From NCBI GenBank assembly GCA_002083555.1, contig MSXN01000013.1, positions 1 through 64,000 of the forward strand: a DNA stretch of 64,000 bases, written 5' to 3'. Source of the DNA: Nitrospira sp. ST-bin5. GTDB lineage: Bacteria; Nitrospirota; Nitrospiria; Nitrospirales; Nitrospiraceae. Positions 23,261-32,933 of the stretch are shown in pieces. Numbering within the stretch: the first letter of the stretch is position 1; each line of letters opens with the position of its first letter. Below the pieces are notes generated by a model that was not told where the DNA came from, did not search any database, and worked only from the letters and a program-made list of their open reading frames with translations. Position numbers and translations under genes: made by a program.

Positions 23261-24064
23261 ATGACGGGCGGAGAGCCCTCGGTCCTTGCTGTCGTGGTGG
23301 GAAGTCTGGTGGGTCTCTCGCTGGGCGTGACGGGGAGCGGTGGGTCGCTGATCGCGATTCCCCTCCTGGTCTATGCGCTCGGGACGAGCGTGCAGGAAGC
23401 CGTGAGCCTTTCGCTCGTGCTTGTCGCCGCCGCTGCTTGCATTGGTGCCGTCGAATCCTTTCAGTCGGGCCTCGTCAAAGTGAAGGCGGCGCTCCTGTTG
23501 AGCGGCACCGGGATGATCGGGGGGTGGGTGGGAACCGCAGGGCATCGGCTCGTGCGGGAAGAAATTACACTCGTGCTCTTCGGCGTCCTGATGATCGTGG
23601 CAGCCGGACAGATGTGGTGGCGTACGACATTGCGGGACGATCCTGAGGAGCGTAGCATCTGTGCGGATCTGTTTCCGCGGACCTGTTGGGTCAAAGTCAG
23701 CGGTATTGGACTGGTGGTCGGGCTGTTGACCGGATTCTTCGGGGTCGGAGGAGGGTTTGTGATTGTGCCGGCGCTGACGCTGCTGCTGGGATTTCCGATG
23801 CGAGTGGCGGTGGGGACCTCCCTGCTGATCATTACGCTCATTGCGTTGACGGGAGTCGTTGCGTATGCCCGTCTGGTTCCGTTGGATCTGCGCGTCCTCT
23901 CGTTCTTGATTGCCGGAGCCATCATAGGAATGTTGGCCGGGAGACAGGTGAGTCGCGCTCTTTCCCCCAGGCTGTTAACCAGAGCCTTTGCCGTTGTCGC
24001 CTGGGCGGTGGCGGTGATCCTCATCGGCCACAATCTCTGGAAGATCAATGGAGGCCTATTGTGA
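23261..24064 (+). CDS. TauE/SafE-family exporter (possible sulfite exporter)
   Basis: The protein is 267 residues with about eight membrane helices in two half-repeats. Each half starts with a Gly-rich motif: LGVTGSGGSLIAIPLL and TGFFGVGGGFVIVPAL. This is the signature of the TauE/SafE (DUF81) family. Members export sulfite, sulfoacetate or other organosulfur anions. Nearby SQR and the downstream sulfite dehydrogenase make a sulfur role reasonable. It overlaps the Rieske gene by four bases (GTGA), so the two are translationally coupled. Confidence 0.85.
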   Translation: MTGGEPSVLAVVVGSLVGLSLGVTGSGGSLIAIPLLVYALGTSVQEAVSLSLVLVAAAACIGAVESFQSGLVKVKAALLLSGTGMIGGWVGTAGHRLVREEITLVLFGVLMIVAAGQMWWRTTLRDDPEERSICADLFPRTCWVKVSGIGLVVGLLTGFFGVGGGFVIVPALTLLLGFPMRVAVGTSLLIITLIALTGVVAYARLVPLDLRVLSFLIAGAIIGMLAGRQVSRALSPRLLTRAFAVVAWAVAVILIGHNLWKINGGLL

Positions 24065-24606
24065 GCAAGCAGCAGGGGGGCGGTGAAGAGGGAGGGGCCC
24101 ACACGCCTGTCGGGACGAGGCGGACATTTTTCGGCTGGGTCACAAAGGTGGCGGCAGGTCTGATCGGGCTCGGGCTGGCGATTCCGCTGGCCGGGTATGT
24201 CATTTCTCCGGCCTTGAAGCGAAAGGCGCGGCCCTGGGTGGATGTCGGCGGTCTGGAAGACGTGCCTCCCGGGGATCCCAAACAACTCGACCATGTCACG
24301 ACGATTCAGGACGGGTATTTGAAGAGCCAGTCACAGAAGGCGGTCTGGGCGGTCAAGCAACCGGACGGGCAGGTCAGAGTGTTCTCTCCGATGTGCACCC
24401 ATCTCGGCTGCGGCTATCGCTGGGATGGCGAGGAGAAGCAGTTTAAGTGTCCCTGCCATGGCAGCGTGTTCGACATCGAAGGCAAGGTGGTGGCAGGGCC
24501 TGCGCCGCGTCCGCTGGATCTCTTGCCCTCCAAGATCGAGAACGGCCGTCTCCTTGTGGTCTTCAAGGAGTTCAAGCCGGGAACCGAGGAAGCCGTCGAG
24601 CTGTGA
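24061..24606 (+). CDS. Rieske [2Fe-2S] protein of a cytochrome bc complex
   Basis: The 181-residue protein starts at the GTG that overlaps the preceding stop. A twin-Arg-type N-terminus (TRRTFFGW) leads into a membrane anchor at about 27-47. The cluster ligands are in CTHLGC (C112, H114) and CPCHGS (C130, H133), with the disulfide Cys at 117 and 132. It shuttles electrons from quinol at cytochrome b to cytochrome c. The cytochrome b-c gene follows at once. Confidence 0.95.
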   Translation: MSKQQGGGEEGGAHTPVGTRRTFFGWVTKVAAGLIGLGLAIPLAGYVISPALKRKARPWVDVGGLEDVPPGDPKQLDHVTTIQDGYLKSQSQKAVWAVKQPDGQVRVFSPMCTHLGCGYRWDGEEKQFKCPCHGSVFDIEGKVVAGPAPRPLDLLPSKIENGRLLVVFKEFKPGTEEAVEL

Positions 24607-24668
24607 ACCCGGCGATGAGCTGGAGCGGGCCTTGATCTCACGTCCTTTACCGTTAGCCCGGAGTATGC

Positions 24669-25988
24669 ATGCGAATCTATCAATGGCTCGATAGCCGACT
24701 CAATCTGAAGCCGGTACAGCGGACTCTCCTGGACGAGCCCATCCCGGGCGGTGCCAGCTGGATATATGTATTCGGCTCGGCCACGCTGTTTCTCTTTCTG
24801 CTGCAAGCCGTCACCGGCATGTTCCTCGCCATCTATTATGCGCCGACGCCCGATCATGCCTACGACAGTATTCAGTTCATTGAAGAACAGGTCACATTTG
24901 GTGCGTTCGTACGCGGCCTCCACCACTGGGGAGCCTCCGCCATGGTCGTGGCGATCGGGCTGCATATGCTCCAGGCGTTCCTCTATGGGGCGTATAAACC
25001 GCCGCGCGAAGTGATGTGGATGGTGGGCGTGGTGCTCTTTCTCATCGTGATGGCCTTCGCCTTCACCGGCTATCTGCTGCCGTGGGATCAGACGGCCTAC
25101 TGGGCAACGCAGATCGGGCTCAATATGGTGGGCACCGTGCCGGTGGTCGGAGAGTTCTTGATGCGGGTCATGCGAGGCGGGGAAGTGCTGGGAGCGCTCA
25201 CGCTGTCCCGGTTCTTTGCCGTCCATGTGCTCTTTCTGCCGGCGGTCCTGGTCAGCTTGATCGCCGCCCATCTCTTCATTCTGCGGCGGGTGGGGCCGGC
25301 CGGTCCCTGGACCGATGAGCGGGCGTCACTCGGCAGCGAGACGTTCTATCCGCGGCAGGTCTACATGGATGCCGTCGTGATGCTGGTGGTCTTCACGGTC
25401 GTGTCGGCTCTTGCCCTGCTGGTGCCGTTCCCTCTCACCGACAAGGCCGATCCGTCAGACACGAGCTTTGTGCCGGTGCCGGAGTGGTATTTCCTCTTCT
25501 ATTACGAGTTGCTGAAGTACGTCCATGGGCCGCTGGAGCCGCTGGCGACCTGGGTGCTGCCGATGCTCGTCGTCCTTGGCATGCTGTTCTGGCCCTTCAT
25601 CGACAGGAACCCGGTGCGGAATCCGATCAAGCGCCCGGCTGCGCTGGCCGCGGGGGCGGTGTTTCTCGTCGTGGTGTTTTCCCTGCTGGGTATTTCCCTC
25701 AAGAATCTCTACGCCGTCCCGCGAGTCGATCCGGCCATTGCGAAAGGGCGCGCGCTGTATTATCAATTCGGCTGCGTCGGCTGTCATCGTGTTCACGGTG
25801 AGGGGGGCGCGATTGGACCGGACTTGTCCTTCGTCGGCGATAAGAGACCGGACCGTGAATGGCATGTGAAGCACTTCAAGGATCCCCAATCGGTGTCGCC
25901 CGGCTCGTTCATGCCGAAGTTTCCGCTCACTGATCCCCAGCTGAATGAGCTGACGAGCTATATGCTGAGCCTCAAGAAAACGCCCTGA
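24669..25988 (+). CDS. Cytochrome b fused to a C-terminal cytochrome c domain
   Basis: The protein is 439 residues. Eight membrane helices carry the haem-b His residues (GLHHWG/GLHMLQ and FAVHVLF/AAHLFIL) and the quinol-site motif PEWY at 271-274. After the last helix, a c-type domain carries CVGCH at 369-373 and a distal Met in SFMPKFPL. Cytochrome b, subunit IV and cytochrome c1 functions are thus combined in one chain next to the Rieske gene, forming a minimal bc complex. It links quinol (for example from SQR) to periplasmic cytochromes, or runs in reverse in nitrite oxidisers. Confidence 0.93.
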   Translation: MRIYQWLDSRLNLKPVQRTLLDEPIPGGASWIYVFGSATLFLFLLQAVTGMFLAIYYAPTPDHAYDSIQFIEEQVTFGAFVRGLHHWGASAMVVAIGLHMLQAFLYGAYKPPREVMWMVGVVLFLIVMAFAFTGYLLPWDQTAYWATQIGLNMVGTVPVVGEFLMRVMRGGEVLGALTLSRFFAVHVLFLPAVLVSLIAAHLFILRRVGPAGPWTDERASLGSETFYPRQVYMDAVVMLVVFTVVSALALLVPFPLTDKADPSDTSFVPVPEWYFLFYYELLKYVHGPLEPLATWVLPMLVVLGMLFWPFIDRNPVRNPIKRPAALAAGAVFLVVVFSLLGISLKNLYAVPRVDPAIAKGRALYYQFGCVGCHRVHGEGGAIGPDLSFVGDKRPDREWHVKHFKDPQSVSPGSFMPKFPLTDPQLNELTSYMLSLKKTP

Positions 25989-26051
25989 TCGGCTCAGTCG
26001 AATCCTTTGCCTGCTTGCTGACTCACACGGGTTAGAGGAAAGGAGGGCGTT

Positions 26052-26240
26052 ATGAAACTCAACGAGATGCTGCGATTGATTGCCGGGGTCTTTGTGTTAC
26101 TTGCCATTATCCTGGGGGCGACGGTCCATCCGTACTGGAATTACTTCGCGGCCTTTGTGGCGGCGAATTTGATCCAGTCGGCTTTTACGGGCTGGTGTCC
26201 GATGATGGCGCTCTTAAGGAAGCTGGGCGTGCAGGAGTAG
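26052..26240 (+). CDS. DUF2892 (YgaP-like) small membrane protein
   Basis: The 62-residue protein has two membrane helices and the family signature NLIQSAFTGWCPMMALLRKLG. In E. coli YgaP this module is fused to a rhodanese and moves thiocyanate or other sulfur compounds; here it stands alone. AGGAAAGGAGGG-like sequence gives a strong ribosome site. Its place behind the bc complex and near SQR suits a sulfur-linked role (inference). Confidence 0.85.
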   Translation: MKLNEMLRLIAGVFVLLAIILGATVHPYWNYFAAFVAANLIQSAFTGWCPMMALLRKLGVQE

Positions 26241-26352
26241 TCAGGCTGGTGCAAAAAAGTGAGGCGTAGGTTAAGGTTGGGTCGTGTTCTGCCGTCACCT
26301 AAAGATGAATGACACGCGTTGTCTTGTTTGCGCGGTAGAAGGATCAATGGTC

Positions 26353-27414
26353 ATGACGGGCCTACGATGGATTCTCGCGACAGTCCTCTTAACGGCTGGA
26401 TGTAGCTCCAAAGAAGAACCGGCCACCGCGGTTGTGTCTGCGGCATCGCCGGCCTCCATTCAGGTCGCGGTCGTCGAGATCAAGTCCGCTCAGGTTCCCG
26501 TCCGTGTCGAAGTCACCGGTCAAATCATGCCCGTCTTCCAGGCCACGCTGTCCAGCCGTATCCAAGGGACGATTGATACGTTGTTGGTGAGGGAAGGCAC
26601 GCGTGTCTCAAAGGGGCAGACGCTCATTCAGCTCGACAATCGTGATGTTCAAGCCGATCTGGCGCGCGCCTCGGCGGAAGTTGAGAATGCCAAGGCCCAG
26701 TTGGATCGCATGAAGATGCTCTATGGACAGGATGCGGTGTCGAAGCAGGAAATGGAGAATGCCACCCGTTCGTTCAAGGTTGCGGAGGCTAATCGGAAGT
26801 CAGTGCTCGCGCAGCTCAGTTATACCGTCGTGAAGGCACCCTTTGACGGGGTCATCACCGAAAAGAAAGTGGAGGCAGGGGAGCTGGCGTCGCCCGGTCA
26901 ACCCTTGCTGAAGATGGAAGATCCGCTCCAGCTCCGCCTGGAGGCGACGGTGGCGGAAGGTGACCTGAAATCGATCGCCCGGGGAGATAAGATTTCTGTC
27001 CTCATCGATGCATTGGAGCCTCAGGTTCTGAACGGAGTGGTGAGTCAGATCCTGCCGGCCGGTGATCCGCAAACTCACACCTTCATGGTGAAAGTCGACC
27101 TTCCCAAGACCCCGGGCTTGAAAACCGGGATGTTCGGCCGTTTTCAGCTGGATAAAGGAACCAGTCACACGATCCTGATCCCGGCGTCCTCTGTAGTCGA
27201 ACGCGGGGAGCTGACGAGTGTCTATGTCGTCGGGGCCGACCGGATTGCCAGGCTCCGGTGGATTAAGGCCGGACGACGGTTTGATCAGCAACTGGAAATT
27301 CTGTCCGGCGTGAACCTGGGCGAACGGGTATTGACTGATGGCAGCCGGGGCATCGACGGTGCTGTTGTGGAGATCGTCGATACAGCGGCGTTTCCGACCG
27401 CGAAGACACCGTGA
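26353..27414 (+). CDS. RND efflux membrane fusion lipoprotein
   Basis: About 353 residues from the ATG at 26353, chosen for its spacing to GAAGGA (26338-26343); ATG 26347 is an alternative. A lipobox (LLTAGC) anchors it to the inner membrane. A lipoyl/barrel-sandwich domain (QIMPVFQATLSSRIQG and KAPFDGVITEK), a helical hairpin between them and a beta-barrel follow, as in AcrA/HlyD proteins. It couples the RND pump encoded next to an outer-membrane channel. The substrate is unknown. Confidence 0.92.
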   Translation: MTGLRWILATVLLTAGCSSKEEPATAVVSAASPASIQVAVVEIKSAQVPVRVEVTGQIMPVFQATLSSRIQGTIDTLLVREGTRVSKGQTLIQLDNRDVQADLARASAEVENAKAQLDRMKMLYGQDAVSKQEMENATRSFKVAEANRKSVLAQLSYTVVKAPFDGVITEKKVEAGELASPGQPLLKMEDPLQLRLEATVAEGDLKSIARGDKISVLIDALEPQVLNGVVSQILPAGDPQTHTFMVKVDLPKTPGLKTGMFGRFQLDKGTSHTILIPASSVVERGELTSVYVVGADRIARLRWIKAGRRFDQQLEILSGVNLGERVLTDGSRGIDGAVVEIVDTAAFPTAKTP

Positions 27415-27513
27415 AGCGGGCCTCGTGAAGGGTGAAGCGCAGGATGGATTGCGAGATACGCTTCACGAGATACGAGCGACGGACTCCATTGACCTGCCAA
27501 TGACGGTGAACGA

Positions 27514-30500
27514 ATGACGGACTACCGCCCAGGGCTCAGTGGTCGGATCGCCGCGCTGTTTATCGGGAGCAAGCTGACGCCCCTGATCATGCTGGCGGCC
27601 TTATTGCTGGGCTTGTTTGCTATCGTCGTCACCCCTCGCGAAGAAGAGCCGCAAATCGTCGTTCCGATGGCCGACGTGTGGCTGCCCTTTCCCGGCGCCT
27701 CCGCCAAGATCGTCGAAGAACAACTGACCAAACCCTTCGAACGCAAACTCTCCGAGATCAAAGGCGTGGAGTACGTCTATTCGATCTCGCGCCCCGGCGG
27801 CGCGCTGATCATCGTGCGTTTCTATGTCGGCCAGCCGATGGAGCAGAGTCTGGTCGATTTGTACGACAAGCTGATGTCGAACCAGGATCTCCTGCCGCCG
27901 GGAGCCGAGCCGTTTCTGGTGAAGCCGAAAGACGTCAACGACGTGCCGATAGTGACCGTGACGCTGTCAAGTCAGCGGTACGGTGAGTTTGATCTGCATC
28001 AGTTGGCTGAACAGGTGTTGGAGGAAACGAAGAAAGTTTCCGGGACCTCCGGCGGCTTCATCGTCGGGGGGCGGTTGCGTGAATTGCGTGTGCAGATCGA
28101 TCCGGCGCGATTGAAGGCCTATGGTCTGACTCCGTTGCAGGTAGCCCGTGTGATTCGCGGCGAGAATCGGGCCCTGCCGACGGGCCGGTTCGACAGCCGC
28201 AATCAGAGCTTCCTGGTGGAAACGGGGCGGTTCATTCGCTCCCGTGAGGATCTGGAGTCGTTAGTGGTCGGCGTCAATGAGCAGCGCCCCGTCTACCTTC
28301 GGCAAGTGGCAGACGTCACCGATGGTCCGAATGAGGCGAAGCAGTATGTCTGGTTCGGGGCGCGCGATCAGGACGAGGAGCCTGCGGTGACCGTGGCGAT
28401 TGCCAAGCAGGGTGGGATGAATGCCGTGAGCGTGGCCGAGAGCGTGATCCGCAAGGTTGAGGACATGAAGGGGCGGACGGTCCCGGCGGACGTGCGCGTG
28501 ACGGTGACGCGCGACTATGGAGAAACCGCCCGCGAGAAGGCCGATGAGTTGCTCTGGCATCTCTTCATTGCGGTGGCCGCGGTGGTCGCGTTTCTTGGAC
28601 TGACGCTGGGCCTGCGCCCGGCGATCGTTGTCTCGCTGGCGATTCCCTTGACGCTGGCCTTGACGCTGTTTACGTCCATGCTCATCGGCTACACGATCAA
28701 TCGTGTCACGCTCTTTGCGTTGATATTCTCCATCGGCATTCTGGTGGACGACGCGATTGTTGTGGTCGAGAACACCTATCGCCATTTGACGCTGCGCCTG
28801 AAGCCTCACCAGGAAGCGTCAATCTATGCGGTCGACGAAGTCGGCAATCCCACGATTCTGGCGACGTTCACGGTCATCGCCGCGCTGCTCCCGATGGCGT
28901 TCGTGTCCGGATTGATGGGCCCCTACATGCGGCCGATTCCGGTGAATGCCTCTATTGCCATGTTCTTTTCGCTGCTCGTTGCGTTCATCGTCATTCCCTG
29001 GTTTTGCCAGACCTGCTATCGACCGGGAGCCGTCGTGAAAGGGATCGATCATGAAGCGGATGATCAGGGACTGATCGCGCGTGTCTATCGCCGTATGCTG
29101 TCGCCGCTGCTGGCTCATCCGCTCCTGGCCGCGGTGTTTCTCGGAGTCGTCGCGCTCATGTTGGGCGGGGCCGTGATGCTGTTTTCGACCCGCCATGTTG
29201 TGGTGAAAATGCTGCCGTTCGACAACAAGAGTGAGATCCAATTGGTGATCGACATGCCGGAAGGCACAACATTGGAAGAAACGGCGCGCGTGACCAAAGC
29301 GTTGTCGCAGTACGTGCGCACGATTCCGGAGGTGCGCGACTATCAGGTGTATGTGGGCACGGCGTCGCCGTTCAACTTTAATGGATTGGTGCGCCACTAT
29401 TATCTGCGGGAACAGCCGCATGAGGCCGACATGCAAATCAATCTGGTGGCCAAGGATGCGCGGAAGGCGCAGAGCCACGAAGTCGCCCAACGGATTCGTC
29501 TTCCGCTGCAGGATATTGCCCGGCAGTTCAATGCGAACGTGAAAGTGGTGGAAGTGCCGCCGGGGCCTCCCGTGCAATCGGTGCTGGTCGGAGAAATTTA
29601 CGGGCCGGACTATACACGTCAGCTCGCCGTGGCCCGCGAGGTGCGGGCGCTGTTCGAGACGACGCCAGGCGTGGTCGATGTGGATGATTACATCGAAGCG
29701 GATCAAGTGAAGTACCTGTTCACCGTCGATCGGGCGAAAGCGGCGCTGGCCGGCATTCCGTCCGAGGAAATTGTGCACACGCTGCGGATGGCCCTGGAAG
29801 GCACGAAGATAGGATTGGTCCACATCCCCCAGGAAAAAAGCCCGGTGCAAATCGTGCTGCGTTTGCCGCTGGCTGAGCGGACCGGCCTTGAGCACATCGG
29901 GGAGATTGGCTTGCGGACACAAACCGGCGGGATGGTGCAACTCTCCGAGCTCCTGACCATGGAGCAGACGGTGCAAGAAAAGGCGATCTATCACAAGAAT
30001 CAGAAGCCGGTGGTCTATATCGTGGCCGACGTGGGCGGTCCCGGCGCGGAGAAAGCCGAAAGCCCGGTCTATGGCGTGCTCGGCGTCGGGAAGAAGCTGG
30101 AAGAGTACCGGCCGGCTGAGGGCTATCAGCTGGAGCAGTACTACGCCTCACAACCCTGGTCGGAAGAAAAGCTGACGATGAAGTGGGACGGGGAGTGGCA
30201 GATCACCTATGAAACATTCCGCGACATGGGCATCGCGTTCGCGGTGGCGATGCTCCTGATCTATCTGTTGATCGTCGGACAATTTCAATCGTTCCTCACA
30301 CCCGTCATCATCATGGCGCCGATCCCGCTCACGCTCATCGGCATTCTGCCGGGGCACTGGCTGACCGGTTCGTATTTCACGGCGACGTCCATGATCGGCT
30401 TCATCGCGCTGTCCGGTATTATCGTGCGGAATTCTATTTTGCTGGTGGACTTTATTCAGTTGCAGGAACGGGCAGGAGTGCCGTTGCTGGAAGCCGTCAT

Positions 30501-30714
30501 CACGGCCGGGGCGATCCGCACCAGACCTATTTTGTTGACGGCCGCCGCGCTGATGGTCGGCGCGTTCGTGATTATCCTCGATCCCATCTTCCAAGGGTTA
30601 GCCGTGTCGCTGCTGTTCGGCGTGGGGGCTTCGACCTTGCTCACGCTCATCGTGATTCCGTTGCTGTACTACCATGTGCAGCGCCGCTCTGCTGTGCCCG
30701 CCAGTGCTTCCTGA
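27514..30714 (+). CDS. RND-family efflux permease (HAE1/AcrB type)
   Basis: At 1066 residues with the RND layout, it has one membrane helix, a large periplasmic loop, six helices, a second large loop and five helices. The proton-relay Asp pair D412-D413 lies in GILVDDAIVVVE on TM4. Family motifs in the second half include IALSGIIVRNSILLVDFI. It exports a hydrophobic drug-like compound, solvent or lipid rather than metal, because the heavy-metal (CusA) Met residues are not apparent. It forms a pump with the preceding fusion protein; TolC could be supplied by 35777-37123. Confidence 0.92.
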   Translation: MTDYRPGLSGRIAALFIGSKLTPLIMLAALLLGLFAIVVTPREEEPQIVVPMADVWLPFPGASAKIVEEQLTKPFERKLSEIKGVEYVYSISRPGGALIIVRFYVGQPMEQSLVDLYDKLMSNQDLLPPGAEPFLVKPKDVNDVPIVTVTLSSQRYGEFDLHQLAEQVLEETKKVSGTSGGFIVGGRLRELRVQIDPARLKAYGLTPLQVARVIRGENRALPTGRFDSRNQSFLVETGRFIRSREDLESLVVGVNEQRPVYLRQVADVTDGPNEAKQYVWFGARDQDEEPAVTVAIAKQGGMNAVSVAESVIRKVEDMKGRTVPADVRVTVTRDYGETAREKADELLWHLFIAVAAVVAFLGLTLGLRPAIVVSLAIPLTLALTLFTSMLIGYTINRVTLFALIFSIGILVDDAIVVVENTYRHLTLRLKPHQEASIYAVDEVGNPTILATFTVIAALLPMAFVSGLMGPYMRPIPVNASIAMFFSLLVAFIVIPWFCQTCYRPGAVVKGIDHEADDQGLIARVYRRMLSPLLAHPLLAAVFLGVVALMLGGAVMLFSTRHVVVKMLPFDNKSEIQLVIDMPEGTTLEETARVTKALSQYVRTIPEVRDYQVYVGTASPFNFNGLVRHYYLREQPHEADMQINLVAKDARKAQSHEVAQRIRLPLQDIARQFNANVKVVEVPPGPPVQSVLVGEIYGPDYTRQLAVAREVRALFETTPGVVDVDDYIEADQVKYLFTVDRAKAALAGIPSEEIVHTLRMALEGTKIGLVHIPQEKSPVQIVLRLPLAERTGLEHIGEIGLRTQTGGMVQLSELLTMEQTVQEKAIYHKNQKPVVYIVADVGGPGAEKAESPVYGVLGVGKKLEEYRPAEGYQLEQYYASQPWSEEKLTMKWDGEWQITYETFRDMGIAFAVAMLLIYLLIVGQFQSFLTPVIIMAPIPLTLIGILPGHWLTGSYFTATSMIGFIALSGIIVRNSILLVDFIQLQERAGVPLLEAVITAGAIRTRPILLTAAALMVGAFVIILDPIFQGLAVSLLFGVGASTLLTLIVIPLLYYHVQRRSAVPASAS

Positions 30715-31025
30715 AAGCCGGATCCAGGATCGGAAGCGGCCTCCGTTGCGTCGTAGGAGCGGAAGGTTCATTATTTGGAGACTGGCGCATTCCGCTACAG
30801 CTCGTCAGTGAGTGCTGGGGAGTGGCTCCCCTGTGAAGAGCGTTTGATCTGTCTCGGTCTCCGGCAACTCCTGGAATTGACAGCTGAGAGGCATAATTGC
30901 TCTTGTCAGCCATTCAGGTCTTCTGCTTGCACTACCCCCCACAAAGCGGAGTTTCGCCATGACTGATAGCTTGGACGGGCGATAGGTCATGGTATCGGGG
31001 CGTTTCGTCTGAGAGGGAGTTTCTT
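30715..31025. other. Gene-less interval
   Basis: I see no credible gene, strong promoter or terminator here. A short open frame starting at 30775 lacks a ribosome site and any family pattern. Confidence 0.4.
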
Positions 31026-31712
31026 ATGTCGTCATCAGGCATGGTGTTTCTGTTTGATGTCGATAACACGCTGCTGGACAACGATCGGGTCACAGAAGAT
31101 CTCGCGGATTATCTTGACCAGGAAGTCGGCCACGAGCGGCAGCAACGGTATTGGATCATCTTCGAACAGTTGCGGGCCAAGCTGGGCTACGCAGACTATT
31201 TAGGCGCGCTGCAACAGTACCGCATCGAGTATCCCCACGATCCCCATCTGTTAACGGTCTCTCGCTTCATGATCCACTATCCCTTTGCCGACCGGCTGTA
31301 TCCGAAAGCGCTGGCCGTTGTCGAACATGTCAAGCGGTGGGGCAAGGTCGTCATTCTTTCCGATGGCGACGTGGTGTTTCAGCCCAGGAAAGTCGAGCGG
31401 TCGGGATTGTTCGAGGCCGTTGAGGGGAATGTACTGATTTATGTGCATAAGGAGCAGGAGTTACGCGATGTGGCGCAACGGTATCCGGCTCGGCAGTATG
31501 TGCTGATCGATGACAAATTGCGTATTCTCACTGCGGTGAAGAAAGCCTGGGGCTCGCGGGTGACGACCGTGCTTCCCCGCCAGGGGCATTATGCGTTGGA
31601 TCCGCAGCTGCCTGGCCGTTATCCGTCACCGGATGTGACGGTCGAGCGTATCGGTGACTTGCTGGACCATGATTGTTCGGTGTTGCCTGCCTCACTTCAG
31701 AGGAGAGCCTGA
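31026..31712 (+). CDS. HAD-superfamily hydrolase
   Basis: The 228-residue protein has the HAD motifs: I at FLFDVDNTLLDND (nucleophile Asp11, acid Asp13), II at VVILSDGD and IV at VLIDDKLRI. The cap is a small helical insert. It is probably a phosphatase acting on a small phosphorylated metabolite. It overlaps acetate kinase by one base (TGATG), so it belongs to the acetyl-phosphate operon and may act on a sugar phosphate or clear a side product (inference). Confidence 0.85.
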   Translation: MSSSGMVFLFDVDNTLLDNDRVTEDLADYLDQEVGHERQQRYWIIFEQLRAKLGYADYLGALQQYRIEYPHDPHLLTVSRFMIHYPFADRLYPKALAVVEHVKRWGKVVILSDGDVVFQPRKVERSGLFEAVEGNVLIYVHKEQELRDVAQRYPARQYVLIDDKLRILTAVKKAWGSRVTTVLPRQGHYALDPQLPGRYPSPDVTVERIGDLLDHDCSVLPASLQRRA

Positions 31713-32926
31713 TGTCGTCATTGCCTCAGCCGGCTCCTGGAATTCTGGCGATCAACGCCGGTTCGTCCAGTATCAAGCTGGCGTTGTTTGAGGCTAAGCC
31801 GCCGCTGCGTCGTCTCATGGAAGGTCAGGTCGAACGTATCGGGTTGCCCGGCACCCGGCTGTCGATGACGGATGTCATGAGCAGCCGGACAGAGCAGGTG
31901 GCGGTTCAGGGAGCCGATCATGCGGCCTGTGTCGGGCCGCTGATGGATCTGATCGAGCAGCGAGTCGGTGCCGCCGCTCTGGTAGCCGTGGGGCATCGCA
32001 TTGTCCATGGCGGTATGAAATACAGCCAGCCTGAACCGGTGACTCCGGCAGTGATGGCTGAGTTGCGGCGAATCAGCCCCTATGATCCGGAACATCTTCC
32101 GGCAGAGATCGGTCTCATGGAAGTGTTCAGCCGGCGTTATCCACGGGTGCCCCAAATCGCCTGTTTCGATACGACCTTTCATCGCGACATGCCGCGGGTG
32201 GCTCGCCTGCTGGCGATCCCGAGAAAGTATGACAAGGCGGGCATCCAACGGTACGGGTTTCACGGCTTGTCCTATGCATTTCTGATGAAGGAGTTGGCCA
32301 GAATCGGCAAGCAGGGAGAGGCCGAGGGGCGGATCATTCTCGCGCATCTGGGCAACGGGGCCAGTCTGACGGCGGTGCTGGGCGGGAAGAGCATTGAGAC
32401 GACCATGGGGTTCACGCCTGCATCGGGTCTGCCGATGAGCCGGCGTTCGGGCGATCTCGACCCGGGATTGATCTCCTATCTCACGCGAACGGAAGGCCTG
32501 ACCGTGGAGCAGTTCCACAAGATGGTCAATTCAGAGTCCGGCCTGCTCGGCCTGTCGGAGAGCAGTGCTGATATACGCGACTTGCTCGCCCTGGAGGAAC
32601 ATGACCCGCGGGCGGCGGAAGCGGTCGCGCTGTTTTGCTATCAGGCGAAGAAAGCCATCGGCGCACTGGCCGCCGCGTTAGGCGGTGTGGATACCCTGGT
32701 GTTTAGCGCCGGAATCGGCGAGCACTCATCGGTCGTCCGCGCCAGAATCTGTGAGGGCTTGGAGTTTCTCGGGATTACGATTGATAGCACGCGCAACGAG
32801 GCCAACGACACAGTAATTTCGACGGAGGATAGCCAAGTGACCGTGCGTGTCATCCATACAGACGAAGAACGTGAGATGGCCCAATCCGTGCTTTCGGTGC
32901 TGGCGAAGACAAATGAGGAGCGTTGA
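31712..32926 (+). CDS. ackA: Acetate kinase
   Basis: The 404-residue protein has all the family signatures: INAGSSSIKLALF at the N-terminus, GHRIVHGG, CFDTTFH with the catalytic Asp, RYGFHGLSY, HLGNGASL and FSAGIGEH. It interconverts acetyl phosphate plus ADP and acetate plus ATP. The start at 31712 follows AGGAGAG and overlaps the HAD stop. Acetyl phosphate is supplied by the phosphoketolase encoded 8 bases downstream, so the pair makes ATP and acetate from sugar phosphates. Confidence 0.96.
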   Translation: MSSLPQPAPGILAINAGSSSIKLALFEAKPPLRRLMEGQVERIGLPGTRLSMTDVMSSRTEQVAVQGADHAACVGPLMDLIEQRVGAAALVAVGHRIVHGGMKYSQPEPVTPAVMAELRRISPYDPEHLPAEIGLMEVFSRRYPRVPQIACFDTTFHRDMPRVARLLAIPRKYDKAGIQRYGFHGLSYAFLMKELARIGKQGEAEGRIILAHLGNGASLTAVLGGKSIETTMGFTPASGLPMSRRSGDLDPGLISYLTRTEGLTVEQFHKMVNSESGLLGLSESSADIRDLLALEEHDPRAAEAVALFCYQAKKAIGALAAALGGVDTLVFSAGIGEHSSVVRARICEGLEFLGITIDSTRNEANDTVISTEDSQVTVRVIHTDEEREMAQSVLSVLAKTNEER

Positions 32927-32933
32927 GAAGACG

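Noticed and set aside
30775..30966. Short open frame between the RND pump and HAD genes
   Set aside because: It has no ribosome site, signal or family pattern and a composition unlike its neighbours.
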